A stretch of 41,760 nucleotides of DNA from Kistimonas sp. bin40 (GCA_002238585.1 MPMQ01000023.1:1-41760), one strand, 5' to 3'; counted from the stretch's first letter, positions 1 through 9,546 are shown. Program-made: numbers and translations. The notes: generated from the sequence alone by a model not told the origin.

Positions 1-164
1 CGCTCCGGCGTCTGGCAGAGCGTCATGAACTCTCCGGTCCGGGCCCGTACCGCCCGATACTCGGGAAGGTAGCGTCCAGCCTGACGCATAATCCATACGG
101 GGGTGAAAGAGACGGGTTCTCTCAGCAAGGCGCGTATCAAGGTATCATTACGGGGGTCAGTCAC
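1..164 (-). CDS. hemE: Uroporphyrinogen decarboxylase, N-terminal part
   Basis: This is the first ~54 codons of HemE, which removes four carboxyl groups from uroporphyrinogen III to give coproporphyrinogen III in cytoplasmic haem biosynthesis. The translation contains [17 protein letters not shown], the hallmark HemE N-terminal motif, in which the conserved arginines contact substrate carboxylates. I chose the GTG at 164 because AGGAG lies just upstream and the resulting start (V/M-T-D-P-R-N-D) has the usual family length before the motif. An in-frame ATG at 185 would add seven residues. The gene runs off the left edge of the window. It follows aroB on the same strand with an 85-bp gap, so co-transcription is possible. 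Confidence 0.93.
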   Translation of the reverse strand, partial: MTDPRNDTLIRALLREPVSFTPVWIMRQAGRYLPEYRAVRARTGEFMTLCQTPE

Positions 165-249
165 AACCTGGCTCCTGGCAGTCATTTACGCACGAATGTA
201 CCCGATTCGGGCATCTGCTGACAGAAGCGCGTGTCATTGCGTGCAAAGT

Positions 250-1335
250 TCATGTCTCCTGGCAGCTGGCGGCCAGTTGTTCACGCAGCAAACCGGACGG
301 TACCGTGCTGGTGACAACCGCTTCTCCCAGCGCTTTGAGCAACACCAGTCGCAGTTGGCCCCCGACTGTTTTTTTATCAACGCGCATCAGATCAAGAAAG
401 TCCTCCGGTTTCATGTCGTCAGGCGGGGACACCGGCAAGTTGGCACGCTGCACAACAGCCCGCACGCGTTCTGCCAGCGGTTCTTCAACCCAGCCCAGCC
501 TGACCGAGAGTTCGGTTGCCATGACCATGCCAACGGCAACGGCCTCGCCATGTAGCCAGTTTCCGTACCCGGCCCAGGTTTCCAGTGCGTGGCCGAAGGT
601 ATGGCCGAAGTTGAGAATGGCGCGCCGTCCTTGTTCTTTCTCGTCTTCGGCCACCACGAGAGCCTTGTTTTTGCAGGAGCTCAGCACCGCCTGCATCAGA
701 GCCTCAGAATCTTTGGCGACCAGTGCATCCATATGTGACTCCAGCCACGCGAAAAAAAGTGGATCGGCGATCAAACCATATTTGATGACCTCTGCCAGTC
801 CAGCGGACAGTTCCCGGTCGGGCAAAGTGGCCAGCACATCGACATCAGCCAGGACGCAAGCGGGTTGATAAAAGGCACCAATCATATTTTTGCCGCGTTT
901 GTGATTGATGCCGGTCTTGCCGCCGACCGAAGAATCCACCTGGGCCAGCAGGGTGGTGGGAATCTGGATGAAGCTCACACCGCGCATATAGCAGGAGGCA
1001 GAAAAACCACACAGGTCGCCTGTGACACCGCCGCCCAGAGCGATAAGGGTTGTAGAGCGCTCATGCTTGTCACGCAGAAGGCAGTCAACAACGTGTTCCA
1101 GCATGGCAAGGCTTTTGGTGGGCTCTCCATCCTCAAGTGTTATTTCGGTCACCTGGAAATGGCCCAGGGCTTTGCGCAGTGTCTCAAGATAGAGAGAGGC
1201 TGCCTTCTTGCTGGACACGACGGCCACCTGATGCCCCCGGATAAAAGGGGCAAGCAGCTCCGGGTTACCCAGCAGCTGTTGGCCGATAAAAACGGGATAG
1301 GATACGCCTCCCGGCGTTATGTTCAGGGTATGCAT
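250..1335 (-). CDS. aroB: 3-dehydroquinate synthase
   Basis: AroB converts DAHP to 3-dehydroquinate, the second step of the shikimate pathway, using NAD and a divalent metal. The sequence shows the NAD-binding run GGGVTGDLCGFSASCYMRG, the SSVGGKTGIN loop, GLAEVIKYG with a metal-ligand glutamate, and the metal-binding histidines of NFGHTFGHA. The start at 1335 gives 361 residues (E. coli 362) and begins MHTLNITPGG. An in-frame ATG at 1410 would add 25 residues with no family counterpart. The Shine-Dalgarno sequence is weak. In many gammaproteobacteria aroK lies directly upstream; here 1336-1858 holds no aroK. The next gene downstream is hemE. Confidence 0.96.
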   Translation of the reverse strand: MHTLNITPGGVSYPVFIGQQLLGNPELLAPFIRGHQVAVVSSKKAASLYLETLRKALGHFQVTEITLEDGEPTKSLAMLEHVVDCLLRDKHERSTTLIALGGGVTGDLCGFSASCYMRGVSFIQIPTTLLAQVDSSVGGKTGINHKRGKNMIGAFYQPACVLADVDVLATLPDRELSAGLAEVIKYGLIADPLFFAWLESHMDALVAKDSEALMQAVLSSCKNKALVVAEDEKEQGRRAILNFGHTFGHALETWAGYGNWLHGEAVAVGMVMATELSVRLGWVEEPLAERVRAVVQRANLPVSPPDDMKPEDFLDLMRVDKKTVGGQLRLVLLKALGEAVVTSTVPSGLLREQLAASCQET

Positions 1336-1858
1336 AAAAAACCTGCAGTTTTGCCAGCCGGTACTCTGGCGGGGACGAAGCCCCACCACCTGCGTCCGGT
1401 AACTGGGCAAGGGTCGTCGTATGGATCCTGTTTCCGGCTTGATGTGGTGGTTGCCATCTGGTGCGGACAGGCCTGGAGGACTGTCTGTACTGCGTCATGT
1501 TTCTCAAGCCGGCAGGTGCGCGCGGATCCAGAGGAAATTTCTTGTCCCGTCGGGAGGAGGATTCATGCTCAAGACGGCAGTCCGGCATGCCCGCAGCCCC
1601 CTGAGGGCACCTTCAAACACAAGACACACATTGAAGCACAGAGTTCAGATAATTATCACAACACAAGATGCCTGCGCTTTCATGGCGGGTACTTTCTGTC
1701 TGAGAATGCCCCGGGGTGCATTTTTCCTGCAACAGCTATTGAAGTTCCTTTGACAGCTGCCTTACCCTATACCAAGACCGGTCGGAGAACAGCCTCGACA
1801 AGTCTGTCCTCTTCAGCTGTACACTTTCGCCACCCACCTATCGCAGAGGGGCAAGACC
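1336..1858. other. Intergenic region between divergent aroB and rsd
   Basis: This stretch separates the divergently transcribed aroB (minus) and rsd (plus) and should hold both promoters. Open frames exist on both strands, but none has family-like motifs, and those on the plus strand cross the aroB start antisense. I see no convincing -35/-10 pair and no RNA gene. Confidence 0.4.
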
Positions 1859-2353
1859 ATGCTGGAAAGTTGCAAATCGGCCAAAGAAAGATGGGGCGGT
1901 GTCTCCACTCTGATTGACAACTGGCTGAATGCACGTCAGGAGATGCTCGTCCTGTATTGCTCGATCACCGGTATAGATCAAAGAGAGGGCGATTCGGCCT
2001 CTTTGCAGGACAAGCTGCGCGATTTCTGCCAATTGCTTATCGATTATGTTTCGACAGGTCATTTTGAAATTTATGAGCAACTGGCACAGGAAGCATTGGA
2101 ATTTGAAGATGAAAGTGCGCTGGCTGAATCGAGCCAGCTGTTCTCTGCCCTGCGGACCAATACCAACAAGTGCCTCGACTTTAATGACAAGTGTGAAAAG
2201 TTGGGCAGCATGCCCGCGCTTCAAAAGAAACTGTCAGATATAGGAGAAGCGCTGGAAGAGCGATTCCTGGTGGAGGATCGGCTCATCGCCGTGCTGCACA
2301 AGGCGCATAGTGGCGACAGCAGCGATGAGAGGGTCTCAGCCGGACTTCGCTGA
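1859..2353 (+). CDS. rsd: Anti-sigma-70 regulator Rsd/AlgQ
   Basis: Rsd (AlgQ in Pseudomonas) binds region 4 of the housekeeping sigma-70 factor and frees core RNA polymerase for alternative sigma factors. The start MLESCKSAKERWGGV is AlgQ-like. Further on come LIDNWLNARQEML, DFCQLLIDYVSTGHFEIYE and the C-terminal LSDIGEALEERFLVEDRLI, all landmarks of the Rsd helical bundle. It has 164 residues against about 158 in E. coli. AGAGGGG precedes the ATG at a good distance. It stands alone, divergent from aroB and followed 444 bp later by mutM. In Pseudomonas this protein affects alginate and stress sigma activity, which is notable given the AlgU-like promoters proposed elsewhere in this window. 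Confidence 0.93.
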   Translation: MLESCKSAKERWGGVSTLIDNWLNARQEMLVLYCSITGIDQREGDSASLQDKLRDFCQLLIDYVSTGHFEIYEQLAQEALEFEDESALAESSQLFSALRTNTNKCLDFNDKCEKLGSMPALQKKLSDIGEALEERFLVEDRLIAVLHKAHSGDSSDERVSAGLR

Positions 2354-2797
2354 AGAAGCGCTTGCAGCCCCGGCCTTTGATGGAAGCTGTTCTCCAAAGA
2401 AGGGGGGGCGTGCCGTTGTTGCTGCATTGATCGATGCAGAAGTGGGTGCACAAGGGCACCAGACCAGGGGCTGTACCCGGAGGCATCCTGCAAGAGCTGA
2501 CGCCTGGGTGGAGGGCACCTCTTACAGGGATGGGGCCAGCAAGAGGCCCCCGCTTGTGTGCGGGTTGCGAGTCGATTGAACGGTTAAAGTCGTCTTTTCG
2601 GCTTGGCCGAAGTGCCCCGCAGGGCACTGACAAGGGATGCTCCTTGACGGGAGACAGGGACATGAAACCGGAAATGTCTCCTTGTGCGTTGGGCTCTGGT
2701 GCTGTTCGAGGTGAGGCACTGTGCCGGTGCTCTTTGCTTTCTGCCTGTGCAGCAGTGCACTGGTCCTTTAATACCCCCTCACCAGGACTTGGTGCCC
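2354..2797. other. Intergenic region rsd-mutM
   Basis: The 444 bp between rsd and mutM contain several overlapping open frames on both strands. None has a ribosome binding site, motifs or a composition that sets it apart from chance in GC-rich DNA. No terminator, RNA gene or repeat is evident. The mutM promoter presumably lies here. Confidence 0.4.
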
Positions 2798-3613
2798 GTG
2801 CCTGAATTACCTGAAGTGGAAACGACCTGCCGGGGAATAGCTCCGCCGCTGCTGGGACATCAGGTGGAAAAGATTGCTGTGCAGCAGTCCCGTCTACGCT
2901 GGCCCGTTTCTCCCCTGCTGGCAAGGGTACTGCCTGGCCAGACATTGGCGAAGGTCGAGCGTCGCGCCAAATATCTCCTGCTGACATTTGACGCAGGCAC
3001 GTTGATCGCGCATCTTGGCATGTCGGGGTCCTTGAGGGTTGTGCCTGCCGGGACTCCGGTTATGCCGCACGATCATGTCGACATCCTGTTCAGTCATCAT
3101 CGTGTTCTGCGTCTGACAGACCCTCGTCGTTTTGGCGGCTTTGTATGGACAGAGCAGCAGCCCTTGCAGCACCGCCTGCTCAAAGACCTGGGGCCGGAAC
3201 CCTTGTCCGATGCCTTTGGGGCCGACTGGCTCTTTTCGCATGTGAGTCGTCGCAAAAGGACGATCAAATCTTTTTTGATGGACTCTCACTTGCTGGTCGG
3301 CGTTGGCAACATTTATGCCAATGAAGCGCTGTTTCTTGCCGGAATTCGTCCTGACAGAAGCTGTGAAACACTGACTTTGGCTGCGTGCCAGGCTCTGGTT
3401 GCCGCTGTAAAGACGGTGCTGTCAAAAGCGATAGCAGCAGGTGGAACCAGCCTGAAAAATTTTGTCAACAGTGAGGGCGAACCTGGCTGGTTCGCCATTG
3501 AGCTCGCCGTCTATGGCCGGGCGGGTCAGCCTTGTACCCGGTGTGGTGAAGCGGTCAGGGATGTACGTTTGCACAGCCGTAGCACTTTCTTTTGTCCCAA
3601 CTGTCAGTGTTGA
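2798..3613 (+). CDS. mutM: Formamidopyrimidine-DNA glycosylase
   Basis: MutM (Fpg) excises 8-oxoguanine and formamidopyrimidines from DNA and cleaves the resulting AP site. The GTG at 2798 is the right start because cleavage of the initiator residue exposes the catalytic N-terminal proline of PELPEVETTCRG (Pro, with Glu next to it). Other landmarks are the beta-hairpin lysine in RRAKYLL, the helix-two-turn-helix region around VGVGNIYANEALF, and a C-terminal zinc finger C-X2-C-X16-C-X2-C ending FFCPNCQC. The length is 271 residues (E. coli 269). AGGA lies about 10 nt upstream. An open frame continues upstream to an ATG at 2684, but that would bury the catalytic proline. It is convergent with mltD. 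Confidence 0.96.
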   Translation: MPELPEVETTCRGIAPPLLGHQVEKIAVQQSRLRWPVSPLLARVLPGQTLAKVERRAKYLLLTFDAGTLIAHLGMSGSLRVVPAGTPVMPHDHVDILFSHHRVLRLTDPRRFGGFVWTEQQPLQHRLLKDLGPEPLSDAFGADWLFSHVSRRKRTIKSFLMDSHLLVGVGNIYANEALFLAGIRPDRSCETLTLAACQALVAAVKTVLSKAIAAGGTSLKNFVNSEGEPGWFAIELAVYGRAGQPCTRCGEAVRDVRLHSRSTFFCPNCQC

Positions 3614-3697
3614 GATGCGTCCGGGTCAGCAGCGGCACCAGCCGGCTGCCGGGAGCACAGTATCCGGGCGTTGGTTGTTGGAGGAACTTCTGATCGT

Positions 3698-5272
3698 TCA
3701 GACCGGGACAAACAAGGTGAGGACCTCGCCTGCATAGAGGCTTCTCTCCTTTTTCAGGTCATTCCAGGCACGAATATCAGCCACCAGGAGCGCGTAGCGT
3801 TTGGCTATGGAGGAAAGGTTGTCTCCGGGGCGCACCCGGTACCTGAGGGGACGTCTTCCGGCATGTTTCCATATCGCCAGCTTTTGCCCCGCTTTGAGGT
3901 GGCGGGGTGCGTCCTTGTTCCACAAGAAAAGCGTACGGACAGTCAGATTATGGATGTGGGCAACCTTCCACATGCTGTCGCCAGGCCGGACAGTGTACAT
4001 CTCCTTTTTCGTGGCGCCAGCAGTCTGTCTCCTGGTGGAGACATAGGGGTGTTGTCCGTGGTCGATGGCATTCGGGACCAACAGTGTGCGCCCTGCCATG
4101 ATTTTGCTGTCACGAATGCCGTTGATATGCTGGATGCTTTTGACTGATGTGCCAAAGCGGTGGGCAATAAGGCTCAGGCTGTCTCCTGGCTGCACCTTGT
4201 ATTTGTGCCAGCCTGCACATTTCCCCTTCATTGGAGCTGCCAGAGCTTTTGTGAAGGTCTTGACATGGGGGACAGGTATCAGCAGCCCTTTGGGGTTGTC
4301 GGGCGCTGTGGCCCAGCGGTTGAACCCCGGGTTGAGGAGCAGAAGGCGATCGACTTCCATACCTGCCATGCAGGCGGCCTGGGCCAGATTCATTTGACGT
4401 GCGATACGCACTCGCTTGAAGAATGGTTTGTTGGGCACCGGCCGCAGGACTATGCCGTAGGCGTCCGGGTTTTTGAAGATCTTGCTGAGAGCCAGAAGTT
4501 TGGGCACATAGTCCGCTGTCTCCTGGGGCAAGGGCAAGGACCAGAAGTCGACGGGCTTGCCCGCGCGCGTGTTACGCCTGGAAGCATTGATGATGGTTCC
4601 CTGCCCTGAGTTGTAGGCAGCCAGTGCCAGCTCCCAGTTCTGAAAGCGGCGATGCAATGCCTGCAGATACGTCAGGGCAGCAGAGGTGCTTTCTACAACG
4701 CTGCGTCGACCGTCGTACCACCAGTTTTGCTCCAGACCCAGCTGACGTGCTGTGGCTGGCATGAACTGCCAGAGTCCGGAGGCGCTGACCCAGGAAAGGG
4801 CAAAGGGATCAAATCCGCTCTCGATCATGGGAAGGAGCGCAATTTCCATAGGCAGGCCCTGCCTGCGCACTTCACTGACGATGTGGTAGAGGTAGGGACG
4901 TGCACGTTCCATGGTTTTGTCGAAATAGGTGGGGTGCTGTACAAACCAGCCAATCTCGGCCTGAATCCGGGGGTTGGATCCGGTTGCGTGCAGCCGCAGT
5001 CCCCGGCGGACGACGTCCAGAAGATTGCCTGCGTCTTTCGGCGGCAACTTGGCAGCAGCGGGTGCAGGTCTGGCTGCGGCAGCCGGCCTCTTTTTTTGAT
5101 CGGGGCATGTGGGACAGTCCAGCTCGCTGACGCTGACGCTGGCATGAGGCGAGGCCTTCCCGGGAGGGGCTGCACTGCTGCAAGTCCCTTCCAGAGCCAA
5201 GGTGAGAGCCAGGATTTTCAGCAATTGCGCGGAACCTGGCAAGACATCGACAAACCGCGTGCTGCCACACAT
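3698..5272 (-). CDS. mltD: Membrane-bound lytic murein transglycosylase D with three LysM domains
   Basis: MltD cleaves the glycan backbone of peptidoglycan, leaving 1,6-anhydromuramyl ends, and acts in the periplasm. In 524 residues I see a short hydrophobic N-terminus (~15-28), a Pro/Ala-rich linker, the SLT domain (~105-260) with catalytic Glu151 in MIESGFDPFALS followed by SGLWQFMPATAR and AAYNSGQG, then three LysM repeats at about 357-400, 425-468 and 477-522, each opening with a V(Q/R)PGDS/N motif. The N-terminus is a poor match to both a classical signal peptide and a lipobox: there is a cysteine at ~31, but it is preceded by EGT. Membrane anchoring is therefore unclear. The usual neighbour gloB lies 810 bp upstream on the same strand. 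Confidence 0.94.
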   Translation of the reverse strand: MCGSTRFVDVLPGSAQLLKILALTLALEGTCSSAAPPGKASPHASVSVSELDCPTCPDQKKRPAAAARPAPAAAKLPPKDAGNLLDVVRRGLRLHATGSNPRIQAEIGWFVQHPTYFDKTMERARPYLYHIVSEVRRQGLPMEIALLPMIESGFDPFALSWVSASGLWQFMPATARQLGLEQNWWYDGRRSVVESTSAALTYLQALHRRFQNWELALAAYNSGQGTIINASRRNTRAGKPVDFWSLPLPQETADYVPKLLALSKIFKNPDAYGIVLRPVPNKPFFKRVRIARQMNLAQAACMAGMEVDRLLLLNPGFNRWATAPDNPKGLLIPVPHVKTFTKALAAPMKGKCAGWHKYKVQPGDSLSLIAHRFGTSVKSIQHINGIRDSKIMAGRTLLVPNAIDHGQHPYVSTRRQTAGATKKEMYTVRPGDSMWKVAHIHNLTVRTLFLWNKDAPRHLKAGQKLAIWKHAGRRPLRYRVRPGDNLSSIAKRYALLVADIRAWNDLKKERSLYAGEVLTLFVPV

Positions 5273-6082
5273 CGACTAAGGCCACCCCATTGAGATCCAG
5301 TTTTTTTCGCGTCTTCTTTCTGCATTTGTACCGACTTTTCCGGCGTTCTCCGGTACTGTCTTCATTCAGTCGACAGTCCCGCACGAGCCGGCCTCGTCCC
5401 CTGTTTCAATTCCGGACGCAAGCTGCGTGGAGGAAATGCAACAGGATTCGTCGGCTGGAATGGCAGATGCGAGCCAGCTGCGGTATGTCATGGTCGTTTC
5501 AGGCCGCAAGGCAATCCCGGTGGCTGCAAGCATACATGCAAACGGCCAGTGTATCGGGGCAGCTGTCCACAACAAGAGAGCCTCTCTATGAAAACGCCGA
5601 ACCGCTTTTTTATGCTGGTCTTCTGCAAAAGAGCAGCGGCAGACAGAAAAAACGGCATACAAGGCACCTCGAGCCGGGACGCGCCTGGCCATGAAGGCGT
5701 GTTCCGGGCAGTCTCCCGGGCAACCATACCAGATACCGGCCCTGCCAGGGAAAGTCTGAAGTAAAAAAGAGGCACAAGCCTCTGTTGTTACGCGTTGCAG
5801 TGCGGGTCAGCTGAGATTGCAACAGTCGCAATATATACCAGGAATCCATTTCCAGACAGTCGATGATTCCAAGGCTCCTTACAAGCATTTCCAGCCGGGA
5901 GGAAGCGGCGCAGGAGCTGGCGTTGTCTGGACGCCGGCCGTCACTGCACAGGGCTTTCCCCGCCAGGTCTTGTGGTTCGCATCGTCTGACTCCGCAGCCG
6001 GGGGACGAAAACCATTTTCAGCATCAAGATGTTTCGCATTATCACTGTCACTATCAAAGCTGTCACTATCAACGCTGTCGGA
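5273..6082. other. Long intergenic region between gloB and mltD
   Basis: In relatives gloB and mltD are close; here 810 bp separate them. I find no supported gene. A 58-codon frame from the ATG near 5588 (MKTPNRFFML...) has only a marginal ribosome binding site and no recognisable motif. Around 6040-6075 the words CTGTCACTATCAA and variants repeat two to three times, a minor local direct repeat. The rest looks like unconstrained sequence. Confidence 0.4.
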
Positions 6083-6862
6083 TCAAAAGGTGTCTTTCCA
6101 CTGGCGAATGGCAGAAAAAACTTCCACCTCTGAGCCGGGTGTCCGGGAGCCTGCGTGCCGGCTGGCGGCTTGCCGGACAGCGGGGTGTTGCGTGCGCAGA
6201 AAGGGATTGGTATCGAGTTCTTCCTGCAAAGTGGAAGGAACTGTAGGTTCGCCGCGACCTCGGGTATCCTGCGCTGCCTTGTGCCTCTGCTGAAGATGCG
6301 GGTTGTCCGGTTCCACCAGTCGGGCAAAGGCCAGGTTGGTCAGGGTGTACTCATGTGCGCAGTAGACCTGGGTCCCGGCAGGCAGGACAGCCAGGCGCTT
6401 GAGTGAGGCGAGCATCTGGGCGGGTGTGCCTTCAAACAAGCGCCCGCAACCTCCCGCAAAGAGCGTGTCCCCACAAAACAGAACGGGTGTTGTCTGTATG
6501 TGGCCAAAGTAGCTGATGTGACCGGATGTGTGTCCTGGTGTCTCGATCACGGACAAGGTACAGCCGGGCAGGTGCAGCAGGCTTCCTTCCTGCACTGGGT
6601 GTGTGACGCCGCGGATGGACTCGCTGGCCGGACCGTAAACAGGGCAGTCATTCAGGTCAGTCAAGCGAGCCACGCCTCCTGTATGATCGGCATGATGATG
6701 GGTCAGCAGAATGCCGGACAGTGTCCAGTCAGAATCCGAGCAAAAAGACGTGACTGGTGTTGCGTCTCCCGGATCTACTGCATAGCAGCGCCGGCTGCTT
6801 GTGTCGCAAAGAAGCCAGATGTAATTATCATTGAAAGCCGGTAAGCCTGTGACTGACAGCAT
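6083..6862 (-). CDS. gloB: Hydroxyacylglutathione hydrolase (glyoxalase II)
   Basis: GloB hydrolyses S-lactoylglutathione to lactate and glutathione, the second step of methylglyoxal detoxification. The metallo-beta-lactamase fold is shown by LLTHHHADHTGG (metal ligands), the later single His in ETPGHTSGH, the bridging Asp in FCGDTLFAGGCGR, and the AHEYTLTN segment near the C-terminal helical domain. It has 259 residues (E. coli 251). The start MLSVTGLPAFNDNY is the normal family start. The gene is divergent from the methyltransferase/rnhA/dnaQ operon, the arrangement usual in gammaproteobacteria. Confidence 0.95.
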   Translation of the reverse strand: MLSVTGLPAFNDNYIWLLCDTSSRRCYAVDPGDATPVTSFCSDSDWTLSGILLTHHHADHTGGVARLTDLNDCPVYGPASESIRGVTHPVQEGSLLHLPGCTLSVIETPGHTSGHISYFGHIQTTPVLFCGDTLFAGGCGRLFEGTPAQMLASLKRLAVLPAGTQVYCAHEYTLTNLAFARLVEPDNPHLQQRHKAAQDTRGRGEPTVPSTLQEELDTNPFLRTQHPAVRQAASRHAGSRTPGSEVEVFSAIRQWKDTF

Positions 6863-7136
6863 TGTGTGTTTGCCCTGATTCGAGACTGGGGAAGATAATG
6901 GATCCTCGGGATTGCCGGACAGAGCGTCCCGGATGCGGGAGTGGCCGTTGCGGGGTGCCTTTACACTGCCTTTACACTGATTGTGAACAGCGATTCTGTT
7001 ACAAAAATCAGCATAAAAAAATGGGCGCGTCAGCCTTGTGTGCCGCAGTGCGGTCTATGCTCGGACAAGCTCCTGCAGCGGATCCTACTCTTTTGATGGA
7101 CTCCGTGCCAACGGACACGGACATAGCAGACAGAAC

Positions 7137-7946
7137 ATGGCTTTGGATAAAGATGATTTCATCAGTAAAGAGGTTGCCGACCGGCTGTCTTCAGCCAGAA
7201 GTTGGTTTTCTGGTGTGCGAGGGCAGAATCTTGTTAAAGAGGAGCGTCAGTTCCTGGATGCCATGCTGTCTCGCTGGCATGGTCACTACGCCTGTAGTCT
7301 GGGAATTGTTCCGGACCCGGGGCTGTTTCGGAACGCACTGATAGACTGCCCGATTCTTCTTGCTGTGCGGGAAGACAATCTTGATGGTGCCCAGGGGGCG
7401 AATGTTTTACGTCTGTCGGTGGAAGAGTGGCCCATCCGTCCCCACAGCATGCATCTTGTGGTGTTGCACCATACGCTGGAATTTGTGGACCATCCTCACG
7501 ATGTGCTGCGGGAGGCGTGCCGTTCCATCAAACCGGGCGGCCACTTGATTATCGTGGGTTTCAACACCCGCAGTCTGTGGAATGCGGTCAGACTGCTGGG
7601 GGCAGGGCCAGACAGGGTTATGCGCAAGGCGCATTTCTACAAGCCTGCGCTCTTGTCAGACTGGTTGGCTCTTCTGGGTTTGCGAGTCTGTGAGTTGCAG
7701 TTTGGCACCCGTAGCTTTCCGCTACCTGGCAGGGACTGTGCAGGAAGTGGGGCCAGCAAAACGGGAACACAAAAGAAGCGGTATATGACCCAGCGGCTGG
7801 GCACTGGCTGTTTTTACATTCTGACGGCCATCAGGGACTGGGAAGCTGTGATACCCTGCCGCTCCGAACGGCCGGAAACCGCAGGTCATCGCCTGCTCAG
7901 CAGTGTGGCCTGCGCGGTGAGCGACATGAAAAATGACGGATCTTGA
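7137..7946 (+). CDS. YafS-like class I SAM-dependent methyltransferase
   Basis: This is a predicted methyltransferase of unknown substrate, equivalent in position to E. coli yafS between gloB and rnhA. The 269-residue protein shows the later class I motifs: [20 protein letters not shown] (motif II/post-I region), then [18 protein letters not shown] (motif III), followed by [15 protein letters not shown]. The glycine-rich motif I is degenerate: around residues 50-60 there is only [12 protein letters not shown], as in other members of this branch. The ATG at 7137 starts [10 protein letters not shown]. An upstream in-frame ATG at 7038 would add 33 unlikely residues. No strong ribosome binding site precedes either. 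The stop lies two bases before the rnhA start codon, so the two are translationally linked. Confidence 0.83.
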   Translation: MALDKDDFISKEVADRLSSARSWFSGVRGQNLVKEERQFLDAMLSRWHGHYACSLGIVPDPGLFRNALIDCPILLAVREDNLDGAQGANVLRLSVEEWPIRPHSMHLVVLHHTLEFVDHPHDVLREACRSIKPGGHLIIVGFNTRSLWNAVRLLGAGPDRVMRKAHFYKPALLSDWLALLGLRVCELQFGTRSFPLPGRDCAGSGASKTGTQKKRYMTQRLGTGCFYILTAIRDWEAVIPCRSERPETAGHRLLSSVACAVSDMKNDGS

Positions 7947-7948
7947 TA

Positions 7949-8395
7949 ATGGTAGAAATCTACACAGACGGTGCCTGTAGCGGAAATCCGGGGCCTGGTG
8001 GATGGGGCGTGCTCTGGCGCAGCGGGAGCAAGGAAAAACAACGCCATGGTGGGGATCCGGATACCACCAACAATCGCATGGAGTTGATGGCCGCTATTAT
8101 CGGCCTGGAGGAACTTCGGTCGCCCTGCCAGGTAGTACTGGTGACAGATTCCCAATATGTACGACAGGGGATCACACAGTGGCTTGCTGGCTGGAAGAAG
8201 AAGAACTGGATGACAGCCAATCGCACGCCGGTGCGCAACAAGGATTTGTGGCAGCGCCTGGAAGCCGCAGCCGATCCTCACCAGATTGAGTGGCGTTGGG
8301 TCAGGGGGCACAGTGGCCATCAGGACAATGAGACGGTTGATGCTTTGGCACGCAAGGGAGCGCGGGAAGCGACGAACAGGGCAGGTGCTTTCTGA
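7949..8395 (+). CDS. rnhA: Ribonuclease HI
   Basis: RNase HI cuts the RNA strand of RNA-DNA hybrids, removing R-loops and primers. All catalytic residues are visible: Asp in [16 protein letters not shown], Glu in [10 protein letters not shown], Asp in [11 protein letters not shown], and His/Asp in [16 protein letters not shown]. The basic handle [13 protein letters not shown] is present. With the ATG at 7949 the protein has 148 residues (E. coli 155). A TTG two codons upstream is possible but overlaps the previous stop. Its own stop overlaps the dnaQ start (TGATG), a tight operon. Confidence 0.97.
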   Translation: MVEIYTDGACSGNPGPGGWGVLWRSGSKEKQRHGGDPDTTNNRMELMAAIIGLEELRSPCQVVLVTDSQYVRQGITQWLAGWKKKNWMTANRTPVRNKDLWQRLEAAADPHQIEWRWVRGHSGHQDNETVDALARKGAREATNRAGAF

Positions 8396-9153
8396 TGGCG
8401 CGCACAGTCATTCTTGATACAGAAACGACAGGCCTGGAGCCGAGTCAGGGACATCGTATTATCGAAATCGGTTGCGTGGAGATGGTGGACCGTCAGCTGA
8501 CTGGCAATCACTATCACGTTTACATCAACCCGGAGAGAGAGGTCGATGCTGGTGCGCGTGAGGTACACGGAATTACTGATGATTTTCTCGCAGACAAACC
8601 GGTTTTCGCTGCTATAGTTAACGACTTTCTGAGCTTTGTGTCAGGTGCTCAGCTGGTCATTCATAATGCTCCCTTTGATGTTGGCTTTATCAATCACGAA
8701 CTGAGATTGCTGGGCTTGTCCGGCGGGGAGGCGCAGATTGAAGGGCGCTGCGCGGTTGCGGACAGCCTGGCTTGGGCTCGCAAAAAACATCCTGGACAAA
8801 AGAACGGACTGGATGCGTTGTGTCGGCGCTATGCGATAGACAATTCCAACCGTACGCTGCACGGTGCTTTGCTGGATGCCGAGCTGCTGGCGCTGGTTTG
8901 GCTGGCCATGACGGGGGAGCAGAAGCTGCTGTTCGCCTCGGACCAGGAAGGCAATGACGGCAGCAATGGCGGCCAGACGACCATCCGCCGCCTGACGGAT
9001 CACCGACCGGCTCTGAAGGTCGTACGCGCCACGGCAGCAGAGCTGGAGCAGCATCGGGAGCGGCTGGTCGCCATCAGTAAAACGGGGGGACAGTGTCTTT
9101 GGCAGGAAGATGTGCCGCAGGAAGAGGGAACGGTGCCTGATGCGTCGGCGTGA
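8395..9153 (+). CDS. dnaQ: DNA polymerase III epsilon subunit (3'-5' proofreading exonuclease)
   Basis: DnaQ is the proofreading exonuclease of the replicative polymerase core. Exo I is DTETTGLEP (Asp8, Glu10), Exo II is HNAPFDVGFINHEL, and Exo III carries the catalytic His and Asp of LHGALLDAELLALVWLAM. The C-terminal ~70 residues after TTIRRL form the linker and polymerase-binding tail. It has 252 residues (E. coli 243). The start overlaps the rnhA stop by one base. It is the last gene of the methyltransferase-rnhA-dnaQ unit; a small hairpin and then a repeat-rich region follow. Confidence 0.97.
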   Translation: MARTVILDTETTGLEPSQGHRIIEIGCVEMVDRQLTGNHYHVYINPEREVDAGAREVHGITDDFLADKPVFAAIVNDFLSFVSGAQLVIHNAPFDVGFINHELRLLGLSGGEAQIEGRCAVADSLAWARKKHPGQKNGLDALCRRYAIDNSNRTLHGALLDAELLALVWLAMTGEQKLLFASDQEGNDGSNGGQTTIRRLTDHRPALKVVRATAAELEQHRERLVAISKTGGQCLWQEDVPQEEGTVPDASA

Positions 9154-9154
9154 T

Positions 9155-9188
9155 GAAGCGCTTGTAACGCTTCGCTGGATGCCTTTTT
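9155..9188 (+). terminator. Candidate terminator after dnaQ
   Basis: GAAGCG and CGCTTC form a 6-bp stem with a 7-nt loop directly behind the dnaQ stop. A run of five T follows about 10 nt after the stem. The gap between stem and T-run is longer than in a canonical intrinsic terminator, so this is weak. Confidence 0.35.
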
Positions 9189-9189
9189 C

Positions 9190-9393
9190 GGCTCTGCTCA
9201 CAACAGATGTGGATGGGCCAATGTGGTGCTTCCTGATCTAACAAACTTTCTTCTGAGAAGATATGGGTCTTTAAATAGCGCTTCCGACCCAGATAGCGAG
9301 ACAAGTGTTTTGTGGCAGCGGTTTTGTATACACGACAAAAGTCGGCAAATGGGAGTGTAGTTCGTACTACCAATATCAATTGTGAACAGAGCC
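9190..9393. mobile_element. MITE-like element, copy 1 (terminal inverted repeats)
   Basis: This 204-bp element is bounded by GGCTCTGCTCACAA on the left and TTGTGAACAGAGCC on the right, an inverted-repeat pair with one mismatch over 14 bp. A second, diverged copy of the same length and layout lies at 11567-11771. Internal blocks shared by both include ACAAACTTTCTTCTGAGAA, ATGGGTCTTT and GGCAAATGGG. It is far too short for a transposase and has no intact frame, so it looks like a non-autonomous miniature element. I see no clean target-site duplication. The parent insertion sequence is not in the window. Confidence 0.7.
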
Positions 9394-9510
9394 ACTATTT
9401 TCAATAGCCTTGGCTGGCGGGTTTGGCCCGGTTTTACGGGTCTGCTATCGGGGGCTTTGCTTGTGTGGCGTAACAATGATGCCTGAATGCGCTGAGCTGG
9501 CTGCGCGGAA

Positions 9511-9546
9511 GCGGAGATAGCGGAGATAGCGGAGATAGCGGAGGCA
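9511..9546. repeat. 9-bp tandem repeat (GCGGAGATA)n
   Basis: Three perfect copies of GCGGAGATA are followed by a degenerate fourth. They lie in non-coding sequence between dnaQ and the membrane-protein gene. Confidence 0.8.

Noticed and set aside
865-1917. 350-codon plus-strand frame across the aroB start
   Set aside because: Antisense to aroB and running into the rsd start region; no domain, and rsd has a clear own start.
5549-5764. Possible 58- to 71-residue protein between mltD and gloB
   Set aside because: Marginal ribosome binding site, no motif, no conserved context.
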